Origin: an uncultured Clostridium sp.
GTDB taxonomy: Bacteria > Bacillota > Clostridia > TANB77 > CAG-508
Assembly (NCBI GenBank): GCA_946495905.1
Contig: CAMMEP010000001.1
Span: forward strand, 1 to 64,000
Direction: 5' to 3'
Length of the DNA: 64,000 nt
Below the pieces are notes generated by a model. It worked only from the letters and a program-made list of their open reading frames with translations, did not search any database and was not told the origin of the DNA. A program made the translations under genes and the position numbers. Shown in pieces: positions 24,548-33,254 of the stretch. The number at the start of each line of letters is the position of its first letter. The first letter of the stretch is position 1.

Positions 24548-24877
24548 ATGGCAACAATAGAAGATTTTCAAAAATTAGATATTCGAGTGGGGACAATAAT
24601 AGAAGCAAGTAAATTTGAAAAAGCAAAGAAACCAGCATACCAACTAAAAATTGATTTTGGAGAAGAAATAGGAATAAAACAGTCTTCTGCCCAGATAACA
24701 GATTTATATAATTTAGAAGAATTAAAAGGAAAACAAATTTTAGCAGTAGTTAATTTTCCAGCAAGACAAATTGCCAATTTTATGTCTGAAGTATTAGTGC
24801 TTGGAACATATAGTAAAGATGGTGTGATACTTATTACTCCAGATAAGAAAGCAAAAAATGGAGATAAGCTTGGATAA
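24548..24877 (+). CDS. csaA: CsaA-like tRNA-binding-domain protein
   Basis: A 109-aa stand-alone tRNA-binding OB-fold (EMAP-II/Arc1p type) of the CsaA family, described in Bacillus as a dimeric export-related chaperone. It starts TIEDFQKLDIRVGTIIEASK and carries GIKQSSAQIT, LAVVNFPARQIANFMSEVLVLG and the final PDKKAKNGDKLG, which follow CsaA along its whole length. AAAGGAAATAAGAAA precedes the ATG. A GGGGA palindrome begins 1 nt after the stop. Confidence 0.93.
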   Translation: MATIEDFQKLDIRVGTIIEASKFEKAKKPAYQLKIDFGEEIGIKQSSAQITDLYNLEELKGKQILAVVNFPARQIANFMSEVLVLGTYSKDGVILITPDKKAKNGDKLG

Positions 24878-24878
24878 G

Positions 24879-24909
24879 TAAGCAATTGGGGACAGTCCCC
24901 AATTGCTTA
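24879..24909 (+). repeat. REP-like palindrome, copy 2
   Basis: Perfect 14-bp stem TAAGCAATTGGGGA / TCCCCAATTGCTTA with loop CAG, placed immediately after csaA. It shares AATTGGGGACAG with the repeat at 12036. There is no U-tract on the + side. Confidence 0.75.
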
Positions 24910-24918
24910 AAAAAACTA

Positions 24919-24949
24919 TTGGCTTAAAGTAAGGTTTAAGTGATATATA
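24919..24949 (+). promoter_or_regulatory. AdhR-type MerR promoter/operator, copy 3 (cupin gene)
   Basis: TTGGCT (24919-24924) and TATATA (24944-24949) with a 19-nt spacer; CTTAAAG-TAAG-GTTTAAG (24923-24940) is one base off the perfect inverted repeat. Confidence 0.75.
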
Positions 24950-24980
24950 ATAAATAAAAAGATAGAAAGGATGATTTGTT

Positions 24981-25406
24981 ATGGAAAATGAAAAACAAGA
25001 ACATGGTGGAATGTTTGGAATGGGAGAGCCAAATACAGCATTTGCACAATATTTTATAGGAAATTCATATTTAAAACCTCTAACTAAACCAGGAGCTTCT
25101 GTGGTATCTATTGCTAATGTTACATTTGAACCAGGATGTAGAAACAATTGGCATATACATCATGCAAGCAAAGGCGGAGGACAAATACTTATATGTGTAG
25201 AAGGAGAAGGTTGGTACCAAGAAGAAGGTAAACCAGCACAAAGCTTAAAGCCAGGAGATGTAGTTACAATACCTGCTAATGTAAAGCATTGGCATGGTGC
25301 AAAAAAAGATTCATGGTTTTCTCATTTAGCAGTAGAAGTGCCAGGAGAAGATACTTCAAATGAATGGTGTGAACCTGTTAGTGATGGGGAATATAATAAA
25401 TTATAA
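24981..25406 (+). CDS. Cupin-domain protein
   Basis: A 141-aa single-domain cupin. Metal-binding residues are seen in the first motif (NNWHIHHASKGGGQILICVEG, ~54-75, with His56, His58, His59) and the second (PGDVVTIPANVKHWHGA, ~93-109). The N-terminus GEPNTAFAQYFIGNSYL is common in cupins that occur with carboxymuconolactone-decarboxylase-like or redox-stress proteins in Clostridia. It uses an AdhR-type promoter (24919) and the same leader AGAAAGGATGATTTGT as the DUF362 gene, so both are likely induced together. Enzymatic role not known. Confidence 0.88.
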   Translation: MENEKQEHGGMFGMGEPNTAFAQYFIGNSYLKPLTKPGASVVSIANVTFEPGCRNNWHIHHASKGGGQILICVEGEGWYQEEGKPAQSLKPGDVVTIPANVKHWHGAKKDSWFSHLAVEVPGEDTSNEWCEPVSDGEYNKL

Positions 25407-25446
25407 TTAAAGATTAAAAACGAAAAACAATACAAACTTGTACAAA

Positions 25447-25475
25447 ATAGAGGCTATTTTAGTCTCTATTTTTTT
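25447..25475 (+). terminator. Intrinsic terminator
   Basis: AATAGAGGCT / AGTCTCTATT stem (G:U tolerated) with TTTTTTT. Confidence 0.82.
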
Positions 25476-25583
25476 GCAGCCATATTATATTAAAAAAATT
25501 AGGAAAATATTAGAGTAAAGTATCTTTTTTTTTACAAATATGATAGAATATTTGTTAATGAATATTACTAAGTGGAGGATTAA

Positions 25584-26261
25584 ATGAGTAGTTTTTATGA
25601 GTTTGTAAAAAATGATAAAACTATAATAGAAATTTATAAGCAAATACATGAATACGAAGACGAAGAGAAAGAACGTGCATACCATGATTTAAATCATGTA
25701 ATAAATGTAGCTGAATTAGTAAAAAGGTTGCTTGAAGCTTTAAATTATGACAAAGAATTTATTGATGAGGCACAGGTAGCAGCAATTTTACATGATACTG
25801 GATGTATAAAAGGTAAAGAAGGTCATCCATTCAGAAGTTATGAATATGCAAAGGACTATTTAGAAAAAAATAATATTAAGTTAAAGAATCAAGAAATGGT
25901 ATTGGATGCTATAAAAAACCATAGTAATGGATTCGATACTGATAATATTATTACACTTACGCTGATATTGGCAGATAAACTTGATGTAAAGAAAACAAGG
26001 ATTAGTACAGAAGGATGCAAATTTGTTGGAAATAGACAATTCCAATATGTAAGTGACATTAATTTAAAAATAGATAAACATAATCTAAAAATCTACTTTA
26101 AGTGTGATCAAAAGATCAATTTAAAAGAATTAGAAGAATATTATTTTACAACAAAGATTTTTAAGGCAGTAAAGACTTTTTCTAAAAAGATGAATTTACA
26201 GCCAGATGTATTTGTAAATAATGAATCTTGGAAAGCTTTTTATAATCCAGATAGAATTTAA
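25584..26261 (+). CDS. HD-domain phosphohydrolase
   Basis: A 225-aa HD-superfamily protein with H-x..HD..D: YHDLNHVINVAELVK (His34/His38), AAILHDTGCIKGKEGH (~74-89, HD pair), NHSNGFD and LADKLDVKKTR for the last Asp. It looks like the predicted metal-dependent HD phosphohydrolases of the YedJ/RelA-like group. GTGGAGG precedes the ATG at 25584. The truncated kinase gene follows 67 nt later. Substrate unknown. Confidence 0.85.
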   Translation: MSSFYEFVKNDKTIIEIYKQIHEYEDEEKERAYHDLNHVINVAELVKRLLEALNYDKEFIDEAQVAAILHDTGCIKGKEGHPFRSYEYAKDYLEKNNIKLKNQEMVLDAIKNHSNGFDTDNIITLTLILADKLDVKKTRISTEGCKFVGNRQFQYVSDINLKIDKHNLKIYFKCDQKINLKELEEYYFTTKIFKAVKTFSKKMNLQPDVFVNNESWKAFYNPDRI

Positions 26262-26328
26262 AGTAGCGAAATATAATACAGAATATCTAAAGATAAAGTT
26301 AACTTTAGTAAGGAGATGTTACTTAGGT

Positions 26329-26874
26329 ATGAATATAGAAAATGAATTAAAAGAAATTCTAATAGATAAATATAATGTTGAAGTTAATGGAATTCAAAAA
26401 AATCTTCAATCAACTATTGGCAATGTATATATTAGTAATGATAATAAATATGTAATAAAAATATATAATGATATAGAACATACTATAACAATGACAAATT
26501 TACATAATGATATGGAACGTAAATCTGTGTTACATTTTGACCTAACAAGAAATAACATATTTATTGATAACGAGCAAGAAAAAATTGGTTTCATTGATTT
26601 TGATGATGCAAAATTTGGTGCGTCCGTGTGTGATGTGGCTATATTAGTTGCAAACTTATTTTTTTCAAAATCTAAAGGTGCTAATTTAGAAGATATGCAT
26701 AAATTTATAGATGCATATTACGAAGAAGATTTGAAAATAAAAGAAGTAGAAGTACCTAGAATAAAAGAATTTGCCTTAATGTGGATAGATTATGTTTTAG
26801 ACGGAAATGAGTTTGATGCAAGTACGACGGAAAGTTTTGAAGTAAGGAAGAAGCTAATAAATAGGCATTTATAA
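26329..26874 (+). CDS. APH/homoserine-kinase-like phosphotransferase, internally truncated
   Basis: A 181-aa remnant of the aminoglycoside phosphotransferase / protein-kinase-like fold. The N-terminal beta-sheet (GNVYISNDNKYVIKIYN, with the nucleotide-binding Lys) runs straight into the catalytic loop LHFDLTRNNIFID and the metal-binding KIGFIDFDDAKFG. The helical segment of about 90-100 residues normally between these parts is missing (join near residue 58, NDMERKSVLHFD). Catalytic His/Asp, Asn and Asp remain, but a kinase this short is probably inactive. The ATG at 26329 is 13 nt after AAGGAG. Likely a gene eroded by an in-frame deletion. Confidence 0.65.
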   Translation: MNIENELKEILIDKYNVEVNGIQKNLQSTIGNVYISNDNKYVIKIYNDIEHTITMTNLHNDMERKSVLHFDLTRNNIFIDNEQEKIGFIDFDDAKFGASVCDVAILVANLFFSKSKGANLEDMHKFIDAYYEEDLKIKEVEVPRIKEFALMWIDYVLDGNEFDASTTESFEVRKKLINRHL

Positions 26875-26988
26875 TAAACTTAAAATTAGGCTAGCTATTA
26901 ACAAATAAAATCACTCTTTCATATAAGGTCATGATAGACTAAGCAAAGAAGAAACTTTAAAGGAAATATATAGATTGTTAAATGTATA

Positions 26989-27016
26989 AGAAGAAGTCTT
27001 TTTAGATTTCTTCTTT
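26989..27016 (+). terminator. Intrinsic terminator before metK
   Basis: AGAAGAAGTCT / AGATTTCTTCT with loop TTTT and T-tail. Just upstream (26927-26988) an in-frame piece GHDRLSKEETLKEIYRLLNV ending in TAA may be a gene scrap. Confidence 0.7.
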
Positions 27017-27111
27017 TTATGTGGATTATTTATTTAATCTGTGTTATACTTGATACGAAATTTTATATCGATAGGAATTATAAAAGAGCAATAATAAGGA
27101 GGAATACATAT

Positions 27112-28245
27112 ATGAGTAAACATTATTTTACATCAGAAAGTGTAACAGAAGGACATCCAGATAAATTATGTGATTTAATATCAGATAGTATTTTAGATGA
27201 ATGTTTAAAACAAGATAAAGATTCAAGAGTAGCAGTAGAGACTTTTGCAGCTGGAAATACAATAACGATTGCAGGCCAAATAACATCTAAGGCAGAGTTT
27301 GATGTAGAGGAGATAGTAAGAAAAACAATACAAGAAATTGGTTATGATAATGCAGAAACTGATATGGATTATAAGACATGCAAGATAGATATTAATATTA
27401 CAAAGCAAAGTCCAGATATTGCTATGGGAGTAGATATTGGCGGTGCAGGTGACCAAGGAATTATGTTTGGCTATGCATCTGATGAAACAGAAAATTACAT
27501 GCCTTATGCAATTAACATGGCACATAAATTATCTAAAAGATTAACAGAAGTTAGAAAAAAAGGAATTATACCATATTTAAGACCAGATGGAAAGGTGCAA
27601 GTGACAGTAGAGTATGAAGATGACAAACCAAAAAGAATAGAAACTATTCTTATTTCTACACAGCACAATGCAGAGATAAGCCAAAAAACTTTAAAAGAAG
27701 ATGTGATAGAATACATAATTAATGCTATTGTTCCAACAGATATGATGGACGAAAACATCAAAATATATGTAAACCCAACAGGAAGATTTGTAATAGGGGG
27801 ACCATTAGGAGATACTGGACTTACTGGAAGGAAAATAATCGTAGATACTTATGGTGGATATGCAAGACATGGAGGAGGAGCTTTTTCTGGAAAAGATGCT
27901 AGCAAAGTTGACCGTAGTGCAGCATATATGCTTCGTCATATTGCAAAAAATATAGTAGCAAATGGGTATGCAAAAAAATGTGAAATACAAGTTTCGTATG
28001 CGATTGGCATGAAAGAACCTTTATCAATCTATATTAATACCTTTGGAACAGGCAAAAAATCAGAGGAAGAATTAGTAGAAATGATAAAAAATAACTTTGA
28101 TTTAACACCAAAAGGAATGATAGACTATTTAGGCTTACAAGAACCAATCTTTACCAAAACAACAAATTATGGACATTTTGGAAAAGACAATTTGCCATGG
28201 GAGAAAATAATAGATTTGAGCTACGCAGAAAGGACACAGAAATGA
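27112..28245 (+). CDS. metK: S-adenosylmethionine synthetase
   Basis: A 377-aa methionine adenosyltransferase making SAM from methionine and ATP. Clear signatures: HYFTSESVTEGHPDKLCD (~3-20), GAGDQGIMFGYASDETE (~113-129), VTVEYEDDKP and the P-loop-like GGGAFSGKDASKVDRSAAY (~258-276). Length matches the family (~380-400). The ATG at 27112 follows AAGGAGGAATACAT. No SAM riboswitch was recognised in the 5' region (27017-27111). Its stop overlaps the start of the ABC-F gene by 4 nt (ATGA). Confidence 0.97.
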   Translation: MSKHYFTSESVTEGHPDKLCDLISDSILDECLKQDKDSRVAVETFAAGNTITIAGQITSKAEFDVEEIVRKTIQEIGYDNAETDMDYKTCKIDINITKQSPDIAMGVDIGGAGDQGIMFGYASDETENYMPYAINMAHKLSKRLTEVRKKGIIPYLRPDGKVQVTVEYEDDKPKRIETILISTQHNAEISQKTLKEDVIEYIINAIVPTDMMDENIKIYVNPTGRFVIGGPLGDTGLTGRKIIVDTYGGYARHGGGAFSGKDASKVDRSAAYMLRHIAKNIVANGYAKKCEIQVSYAIGMKEPLSIYINTFGTGKKSEEELVEMIKNNFDLTPKGMIDYLGLQEPIFTKTTNYGHFGKDNLPWEKIIDLSYAERTQK

Positions 28246-30203
28246 ACTACAAAATAGTAAATGGCTCTATTTCGTTTGGGGCTGAAACAATATTAGAAGA
28301 AATAAATTTTGAAATAAAAGAAAAAGATAAAATTGCTATTGTAGGTAGAAATGGAAGTGGAAAAACCACATTTTTAAAAGCGATAGTAGATAATTCTATG
28401 CTAGAAGAAGGAATTGGAGAGGAAAAATTTGGAGTATATAAGCAAGGTTCTCCTAGCATAGGTTATTTAAAACAAATGGAGTTTGAAGATTCTAATGATA
28501 CTATGCTAGATGAAATTTTAAAAGTATATGAACCAATTCTTAACTTAGAGAAGAAAATTGAAAAGCTAGCAAAGGAGCTACAAAACTCGCAAGATGAAAA
28601 TTTGATTAAAGATTATACCAATTCTTTAGATAGATTTGAGCAAATAGGTGGTTATACTTACAAAAAAGAATATGAAATAGCGATTAAGAAATTTGGTTTT
28701 ACAGAAGAAGATAAAGTTAAAAAGATGAATCAGTTTTCTGGAGGACAAAGAACTAAAATCGCTTTTTTGAAGCTACTACTTAGTAAGCCAGATATTTTGT
28801 TATTAGATGAACCAACTAACCATTTAGATATTACAGCAATAGAATGGTTAGAAGGGTATCTCAAAGATTATCCTAATGCGGTTGTAATTGTATCCCATGA
28901 TAGAATGTTTTTAGACCAGATTGTAAACAAAGTGTATGAAATAGAATATGCAACCATGACAGAATACGTGGGAAACTATACAAAATTTGAAGAGCAAAAA
29001 AGAGCGAATTATGAAAAACAGCGAAAAGACTATGAATATCAACAGGCAGAAATTAAAAGACTAAAAGCCATAGCAGATAGATTTAGGTACAAGCCTACGA
29101 AAGCAAAAATGGCATTATCAAAATTAAAGCAAATAGAAAGAATGACAATAATTGAAGAACCAAGCAAATATGATTTGAAAACATTTCATACGAATTTTGA
29201 GCTAAAGACAGAAAGTGGAAAGATGGTACTTACTGTAAAGAATCTACAAATAGGATATGATAACCCAATTTCCGAAGTATCATTTGAACTTTTTAGAGGG
29301 CAAAAATTGGCTATTATTGGAGAAAACGGAATTGGAAAATCTACCTTGCTGAAAACTTTAAATGGAGATATACCAAAACTTGGTGGAGAATTCGAATTTG
29401 GATATCATGTAGAAAAAGGGTATTTTGACCAGCAAATGGAATTCTCTAATCCAGAAAATACTGTATTTGATGAGTTTTATGAAAGTTTTCCTAACCTTAC
29501 AACAACGCAAATACGAACTATTTTAGGCACCTTTTTGTTCTCAGGAGAAGATGTATTTAAGAAAATAAAAGTATTATCAGGAGGAGAGAGAGGACGCTTA
29601 CAATTATGTAAAATTTTCAAAAAAGGTCCTAATTTATTATTACTAGATGAACCAACCAACCATATGGATATTGTAGGTAAAGAAAGTTTAGAAAATATCT
29701 TAAAAGAATACAAAGGTACATTAATATTTGTTTCTCATGATCGATATTTTGTAAATAAAATAGCAGATTCTTTATTAATATTCGAGAAGGATAAAGTTAC
29801 ATATTTTAGTGGAACTTATGAAGAATATAGAAGGAAAAGTAAGGAACAAGAAGAAATAGCAGAGAATGCTGTTATACTTGAAAAGACAAGAAACACTAAT
29901 ATAAAATATGCAGTGCAGGAAAACGACATATCCGCTTCTAGTTCTAATAAGAAAGAAAATTCCTATTTTATAAATAAAGAGAAAAACAAAATGAAAAATA
30001 AGATTAGCAAATTAGAAAGTGAAATTGAAGAAAAAGAGAAACAGATTGAGACATTACAAAAAGAGATGCTACAAGAAGAAATAAGTACAGACTATGTAAA
30101 ATTAAAGGAATTGCAAGATAAAATTCAAGAGTTGAATAATGAAATAGAAAGCAAAATGTTAGAATGGGAAGAAATAAATACCCAATTAGAAAACTTTTCT
30201 TAA
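28242..30203 (+). CDS. ABC-F family ATPase
   Basis: A 653-aa cytoplasmic ABC-F protein with two ABC domains and no membrane segments. Members act on the ribosome as translation factors or as antibiotic-resistance protection proteins. First domain: GRNGSGKTTF, FSGGQRTKIAFLKLLL, LLLDEPTNHLDI. Second: GENGIGKSTL, LSGGERGRLQLCKI, LLLDEPTNHMDI. A charged linker (YEKQRKDYEYQQAEIKRLKA) separates them, and the tail from ~570 is a coiled coil (KISKLESEIEEKEKQIETLQ). The start at 28242 overlaps the metK stop (ATGA). Whether it protects against an antibiotic or is a housekeeping factor is not clear. Confidence 0.92.
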   Translation: MNYKIVNGSISFGAETILEEINFEIKEKDKIAIVGRNGSGKTTFLKAIVDNSMLEEGIGEEKFGVYKQGSPSIGYLKQMEFEDSNDTMLDEILKVYEPILNLEKKIEKLAKELQNSQDENLIKDYTNSLDRFEQIGGYTYKKEYEIAIKKFGFTEEDKVKKMNQFSGGQRTKIAFLKLLLSKPDILLLDEPTNHLDITAIEWLEGYLKDYPNAVVIVSHDRMFLDQIVNKVYEIEYATMTEYVGNYTKFEEQKRANYEKQRKDYEYQQAEIKRLKAIADRFRYKPTKAKMALSKLKQIERMTIIEEPSKYDLKTFHTNFELKTESGKMVLTVKNLQIGYDNPISEVSFELFRGQKLAIIGENGIGKSTLLKTLNGDIPKLGGEFEFGYHVEKGYFDQQMEFSNPENTVFDEFYESFPNLTTTQIRTILGTFLFSGEDVFKKIKVLSGGERGRLQLCKIFKKGPNLLLLDEPTNHMDIVGKESLENILKEYKGTLIFVSHDRYFVNKIADSLLIFEKDKVTYFSGTYEEYRRKSKEQEEIAENAVILEKTRNTNIKYAVQENDISASSSNKKENSYFINKEKNKMKNKISKLESEIEEKEKQIETLQKEMLQEEISTDYVKLKELQDKIQELNNEIESKMLEWEEINTQLENFS

Positions 30204-30269
30204 TTGTCAAAATTTTATTCTTATGCTAGAATAAAAATGCAATAAACAGAAAAGAATGGAGAAAAATAA

Positions 30270-31706
30270 ATGAGAATAGGAATCGATATTGATAATGTAA
30301 TTTCAAACTTTAATGATGTCCTTTTGAAAGAATATTTAAAACATGATAAAGAGTTAAGAAATACGGGGATAATTGATAATTCTCCCTACTATATAACAAA
30401 AGGAATGTTTGACTGGTCACAAGAAGAAAATGATGACTTTTACTATGCTAATATTCAAAGAATAGCAAAAAGTTTAAAACCCTTAAGAAATGCAAAACAA
30501 ACAATTGATAAATTGAAGCAAGATGGGAATGAAATTTATATTATATCCTCACGTGATAATGGTGAATATATCAACCCATATGAAATGACAGTCGAATGGC
30601 TTGAAAAATATGATATAAAATATGATAAGCTTATTCTTACAGATAAGTACCAAAAATGGCCAGTATGTAAAGAATATAAAATAGATATTATGATAGAAGA
30701 TAGTATAAGAAATTGTGAAGATATAGAAAATAACGGTGTTAAATGTTTCATTATGGACACAAGATATAATAAAGATGAAACAAGGTTTGAAAGGGTAAAA
30801 AATTGGAGAGAAATTTATTCGAAAATTTCTGAAAGGTATCCTAAGAAAGAAATCAATAAGATAAATGTAATCTTAGATACGGATACCTATAATGAGTGTG
30901 ATGACCAATTTGCAATTAGTTACCTCATAAAATCACAGGACCGCTTCAACATAGAAGCAATTACGATAGCTCCTTATCATCATGATAATGATATAAACAT
31001 AGAAGAAGGACAAGAAAAAAGCTATCAAGAAGCATTGAAGATTTGCAAATGGCTAAATTTTGATGGAGAGAATAAGATTTATAAAGGTTCAACGGACTAT
31101 ATCGAAGAAGGATATAATGAAGCTAATGATGCAGTAGAAAAAATAATAGAAATAGCAAGGAAAAAAGAGAAAACATATATTATAGCAATTGGTGCAATAA
31201 CAAATATAGCACTAGCAATAAAAAAGGCACCGGACATCATAAGCAAGATTGAAATAGTATGGCTTGGCGGTCATAGTCCACTTTATATGAATAATGACGA
31301 ATTCAATTTTAGACAAGATGTACAAGCTATAAAGGAGATCTTTGAATCAAAAGTTAATTTAACAATTATTCCTTGCAAAGGTGTTGCATCTAACTTAAAA
31401 ATATCAATATTTGAATTAGGACATTATTTAAAAGGAAAAAGTGAGTTATGTGACTATTTATGTGGCAGATTTTATAATGACGGAATACATGGAATTCAAA
31501 TTAGAAGACCAATCTGGGATATTAGTGCAGTAGCATATTTAATTAATAAAAATTGGTTTGAGGAGCGAGTAATAGATTGCCCAGAAATAAATAAAGATTT
31601 AAGTTATACTTTTAACAAAAATGGTAGAAAAATAACTATGGTAACTTATTTGAATTCGGATAAGATATACGAAGATTTATTTAGTAAATTAGTAGAAAAA
31701 GGATAG
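30270..31706 (+). CDS. HAD 5'-nucleotidase-like domain fused to nucleoside hydrolase
   Basis: A 478-aa two-domain protein. Residues ~1-190 are a HAD phosphatase like the 5'(3')-deoxyribonucleotidase NT5C group: GIDIDNVISNFND (nucleophile Asp), YIISSRDNG, and IMIEDSIRNCEDI for the last Asp. Residues ~198-478 are an inosine/uridine-type nucleoside hydrolase: NVILDTDTYNECDDQFAISY supplies the calcium-binding DxD and DD, AIGAITNIALAIKK is the central strand, and WDISAVAYLI the last ligand. The two halves could act in series: nucleotide to nucleoside, then to base plus ribose. I know no standard fusion of these. It heads a tight operon with 31709 and 32609. Confidence 0.82.
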   Translation: MRIGIDIDNVISNFNDVLLKEYLKHDKELRNTGIIDNSPYYITKGMFDWSQEENDDFYYANIQRIAKSLKPLRNAKQTIDKLKQDGNEIYIISSRDNGEYINPYEMTVEWLEKYDIKYDKLILTDKYQKWPVCKEYKIDIMIEDSIRNCEDIENNGVKCFIMDTRYNKDETRFERVKNWREIYSKISERYPKKEINKINVILDTDTYNECDDQFAISYLIKSQDRFNIEAITIAPYHHDNDINIEEGQEKSYQEALKICKWLNFDGENKIYKGSTDYIEEGYNEANDAVEKIIEIARKKEKTYIIAIGAITNIALAIKKAPDIISKIEIVWLGGHSPLYMNNDEFNFRQDVQAIKEIFESKVNLTIIPCKGVASNLKISIFELGHYLKGKSELCDYLCGRFYNDGIHGIQIRRPIWDISAVAYLINKNWFEERVIDCPEINKDLSYTFNKNGRKITMVTYLNSDKIYEDLFSKLVEKG

Positions 31707-31708
31707 AA

Positions 31709-32596
31709 ATGGAAGATTTATTAATAGAAAAAGATAATATAGAAAAAGCATTAGCATTTTACAATATAGATATAGAAGATTATAAAAATAGGTGCTATAA
31801 ATGTTTTGATGACATTCATAAGAATAATGAATTGAAAACCAGAATAAATAATGTACTGAAATTATTATATAGTCATGAAAGTGAACAACTGAAATTATTA
31901 TGGAACGAAAATGATTTGTGTAAATTTTTAGGAGAATCCTATAATAAATTTATTCATACCATTATACTCTTATCAGGTTATGAAATACATCAAGAAAACA
32001 TGAATAAATATAAATTTGATACATATCAAGTTTTAGTACATAAAAACAGAGTGAAAGAATGTTTAATGAATGACATATATAATAGAAAATTAGAAGGAAT
32101 TAGGTTGTCTCAGGTTTTATGGGGAATATATTTCATAACTATTAGATTAATAGAAGTTGGAAGATTGCAGTATGAATATTGTAATAATAAAAAAGGAGAA
32201 TATATTAAAATACATATACCAAAAGGAGATAAACTACTTTATAATGAAGTATTGAATTCCATAAAAAATTCTAAAAAAGAAATAAATAAATACTTTAAAA
32301 TACAAAATTACGAATATTATTGTGAATCATGGCTATTGAGTAAAGAAATAGCGAAACTATTAGATAGCAATTCAAATATTGCTAAATTTCAACAATTATT
32401 TGATATAACTGAAGGAAAAAATGCAATTAAGGATATTTTAAATTTCGTTTATGATTTGCAACATATAAATAGTTATTATGACTTACCAGAAAGAACAAGT
32501 CTACAATCAAAAATAAAAGACTTATTACTTGACGGGAAAGTAATTCACATTGGAATAGGAAAATTAAAAAATGATAAATTAATAATGAATGATTAA
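31709..32596 (+). CDS. Acyltransferase-domain protein (NAT_N/GNAT_C, DUF5596-like)
   Basis: A 295-aa protein resembling the two-part acyltransferase family often annotated as DUF5596. Matching features are the helical N-terminus, LSQVLWGIYFITIRLIEVGRLQYEY (~130-154), IKIHIPKGDKLLYNEVLNSI (~166-185), ESWLLSKEIAKLLDSNSNI (~211-229) and the ending RTSLQSKIKDLLLDGKVIHIG. Activity in the family is largely uncharacterised. It begins 2 nt after the nucleotidase/nucleoside-hydrolase gene and ends 12 nt before the HD gene, so the three are very likely cotranscribed; the joint pathway is unknown. Confidence 0.65.
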   Translation: MEDLLIEKDNIEKALAFYNIDIEDYKNRCYKCFDDIHKNNELKTRINNVLKLLYSHESEQLKLLWNENDLCKFLGESYNKFIHTIILLSGYEIHQENMNKYKFDTYQVLVHKNRVKECLMNDIYNRKLEGIRLSQVLWGIYFITIRLIEVGRLQYEYCNNKKGEYIKIHIPKGDKLLYNEVLNSIKNSKKEINKYFKIQNYEYYCESWLLSKEIAKLLDSNSNIAKFQQLFDITEGKNAIKDILNFVYDLQHINSYYDLPERTSLQSKIKDLLLDGKVIHIGIGKLKNDKLIMND

Positions 32597-32608
32597 AAGG
32601 GGTAAAAA

Positions 32609-33217
32609 ATGAAATTAACAAGCAAAGAAGCAAAAGAAATACTAGAAAGTTACAGAGGGAAAACAATAAATGATAAATGGATAGACCATTGTATTTATGT
32701 AGGAGATACAGCAGGAAAAATCGCTGAAGCTATAAAAGAAAAAGGATATATTATAGATGTTGATAAAACAATAACTCTTGGATATGTTCATGATATTGGA
32801 AAATATAGTGGTGAATCTCATGGACATGTTATGAGAGGATATAATTATCTAAAGGAAAGAGGATATGATGCAGAATATTGTAATATTTGCTTAACACATT
32901 CCTATTTGAATAATGATATTATTTGTACAGCTGGTGGTGTTCCGAATCAAAATGAGAATCCATTTCTAACAGAGTTTATAAAAAAACATGAATACACAAT
33001 GGAAGAAAAAATAATTAATTTGTGTGATTTGATGTGTCCACCAGGAGGAAGAGTATATACAATAGACAAGAGATTAATAGACATTATAATTAGAAGAGGA
33101 GCTTATACAAATACGCAATACCATGTTAAAGAAACATATAAATTAAAAGAGTATTTTGATAATTTATTAGGTTATAATTTATATGATTTATTTCCAGAAA
33201 TAAAAGATAACTTATAA
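32609..33217 (+). CDS. HD-domain phosphohydrolase
   Basis: A 202-aa HD protein: DHCIYVGDTAGKIAEAI (~26-42), GYVHDIGKYSGESHGHVMRG (~55-74) with the HD pair, LTHSYLND (~91-98) and INLCDLMCPPGG for the C-terminal Asp. It is the third HD hydrolase gene in the window and closes the operon begun by the HAD/nucleoside-hydrolase fusion. This suggests a nucleotide or phosphorylated substrate shared with that enzyme. AGGGGTAAAAA precedes the ATG. Confidence 0.85.
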   Translation: MKLTSKEAKEILESYRGKTINDKWIDHCIYVGDTAGKIAEAIKEKGYIIDVDKTITLGYVHDIGKYSGESHGHVMRGYNYLKERGYDAEYCNICLTHSYLNNDIICTAGGVPNQNENPFLTEFIKKHEYTMEEKIINLCDLMCPPGGRVYTIDKRLIDIIIRRGAYTNTQYHVKETYKLKEYFDNLLGYNLYDLFPEIKDNL

Positions 33218-33254
33218 AGTACATAAAAAGATAAAAGTATAGGAGATGATATAA

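Noticed and set aside
27017..27111. SAM riboswitch before metK
   Set aside because: The leader is short, and no SAM-I type helices or conserved bases were seen.
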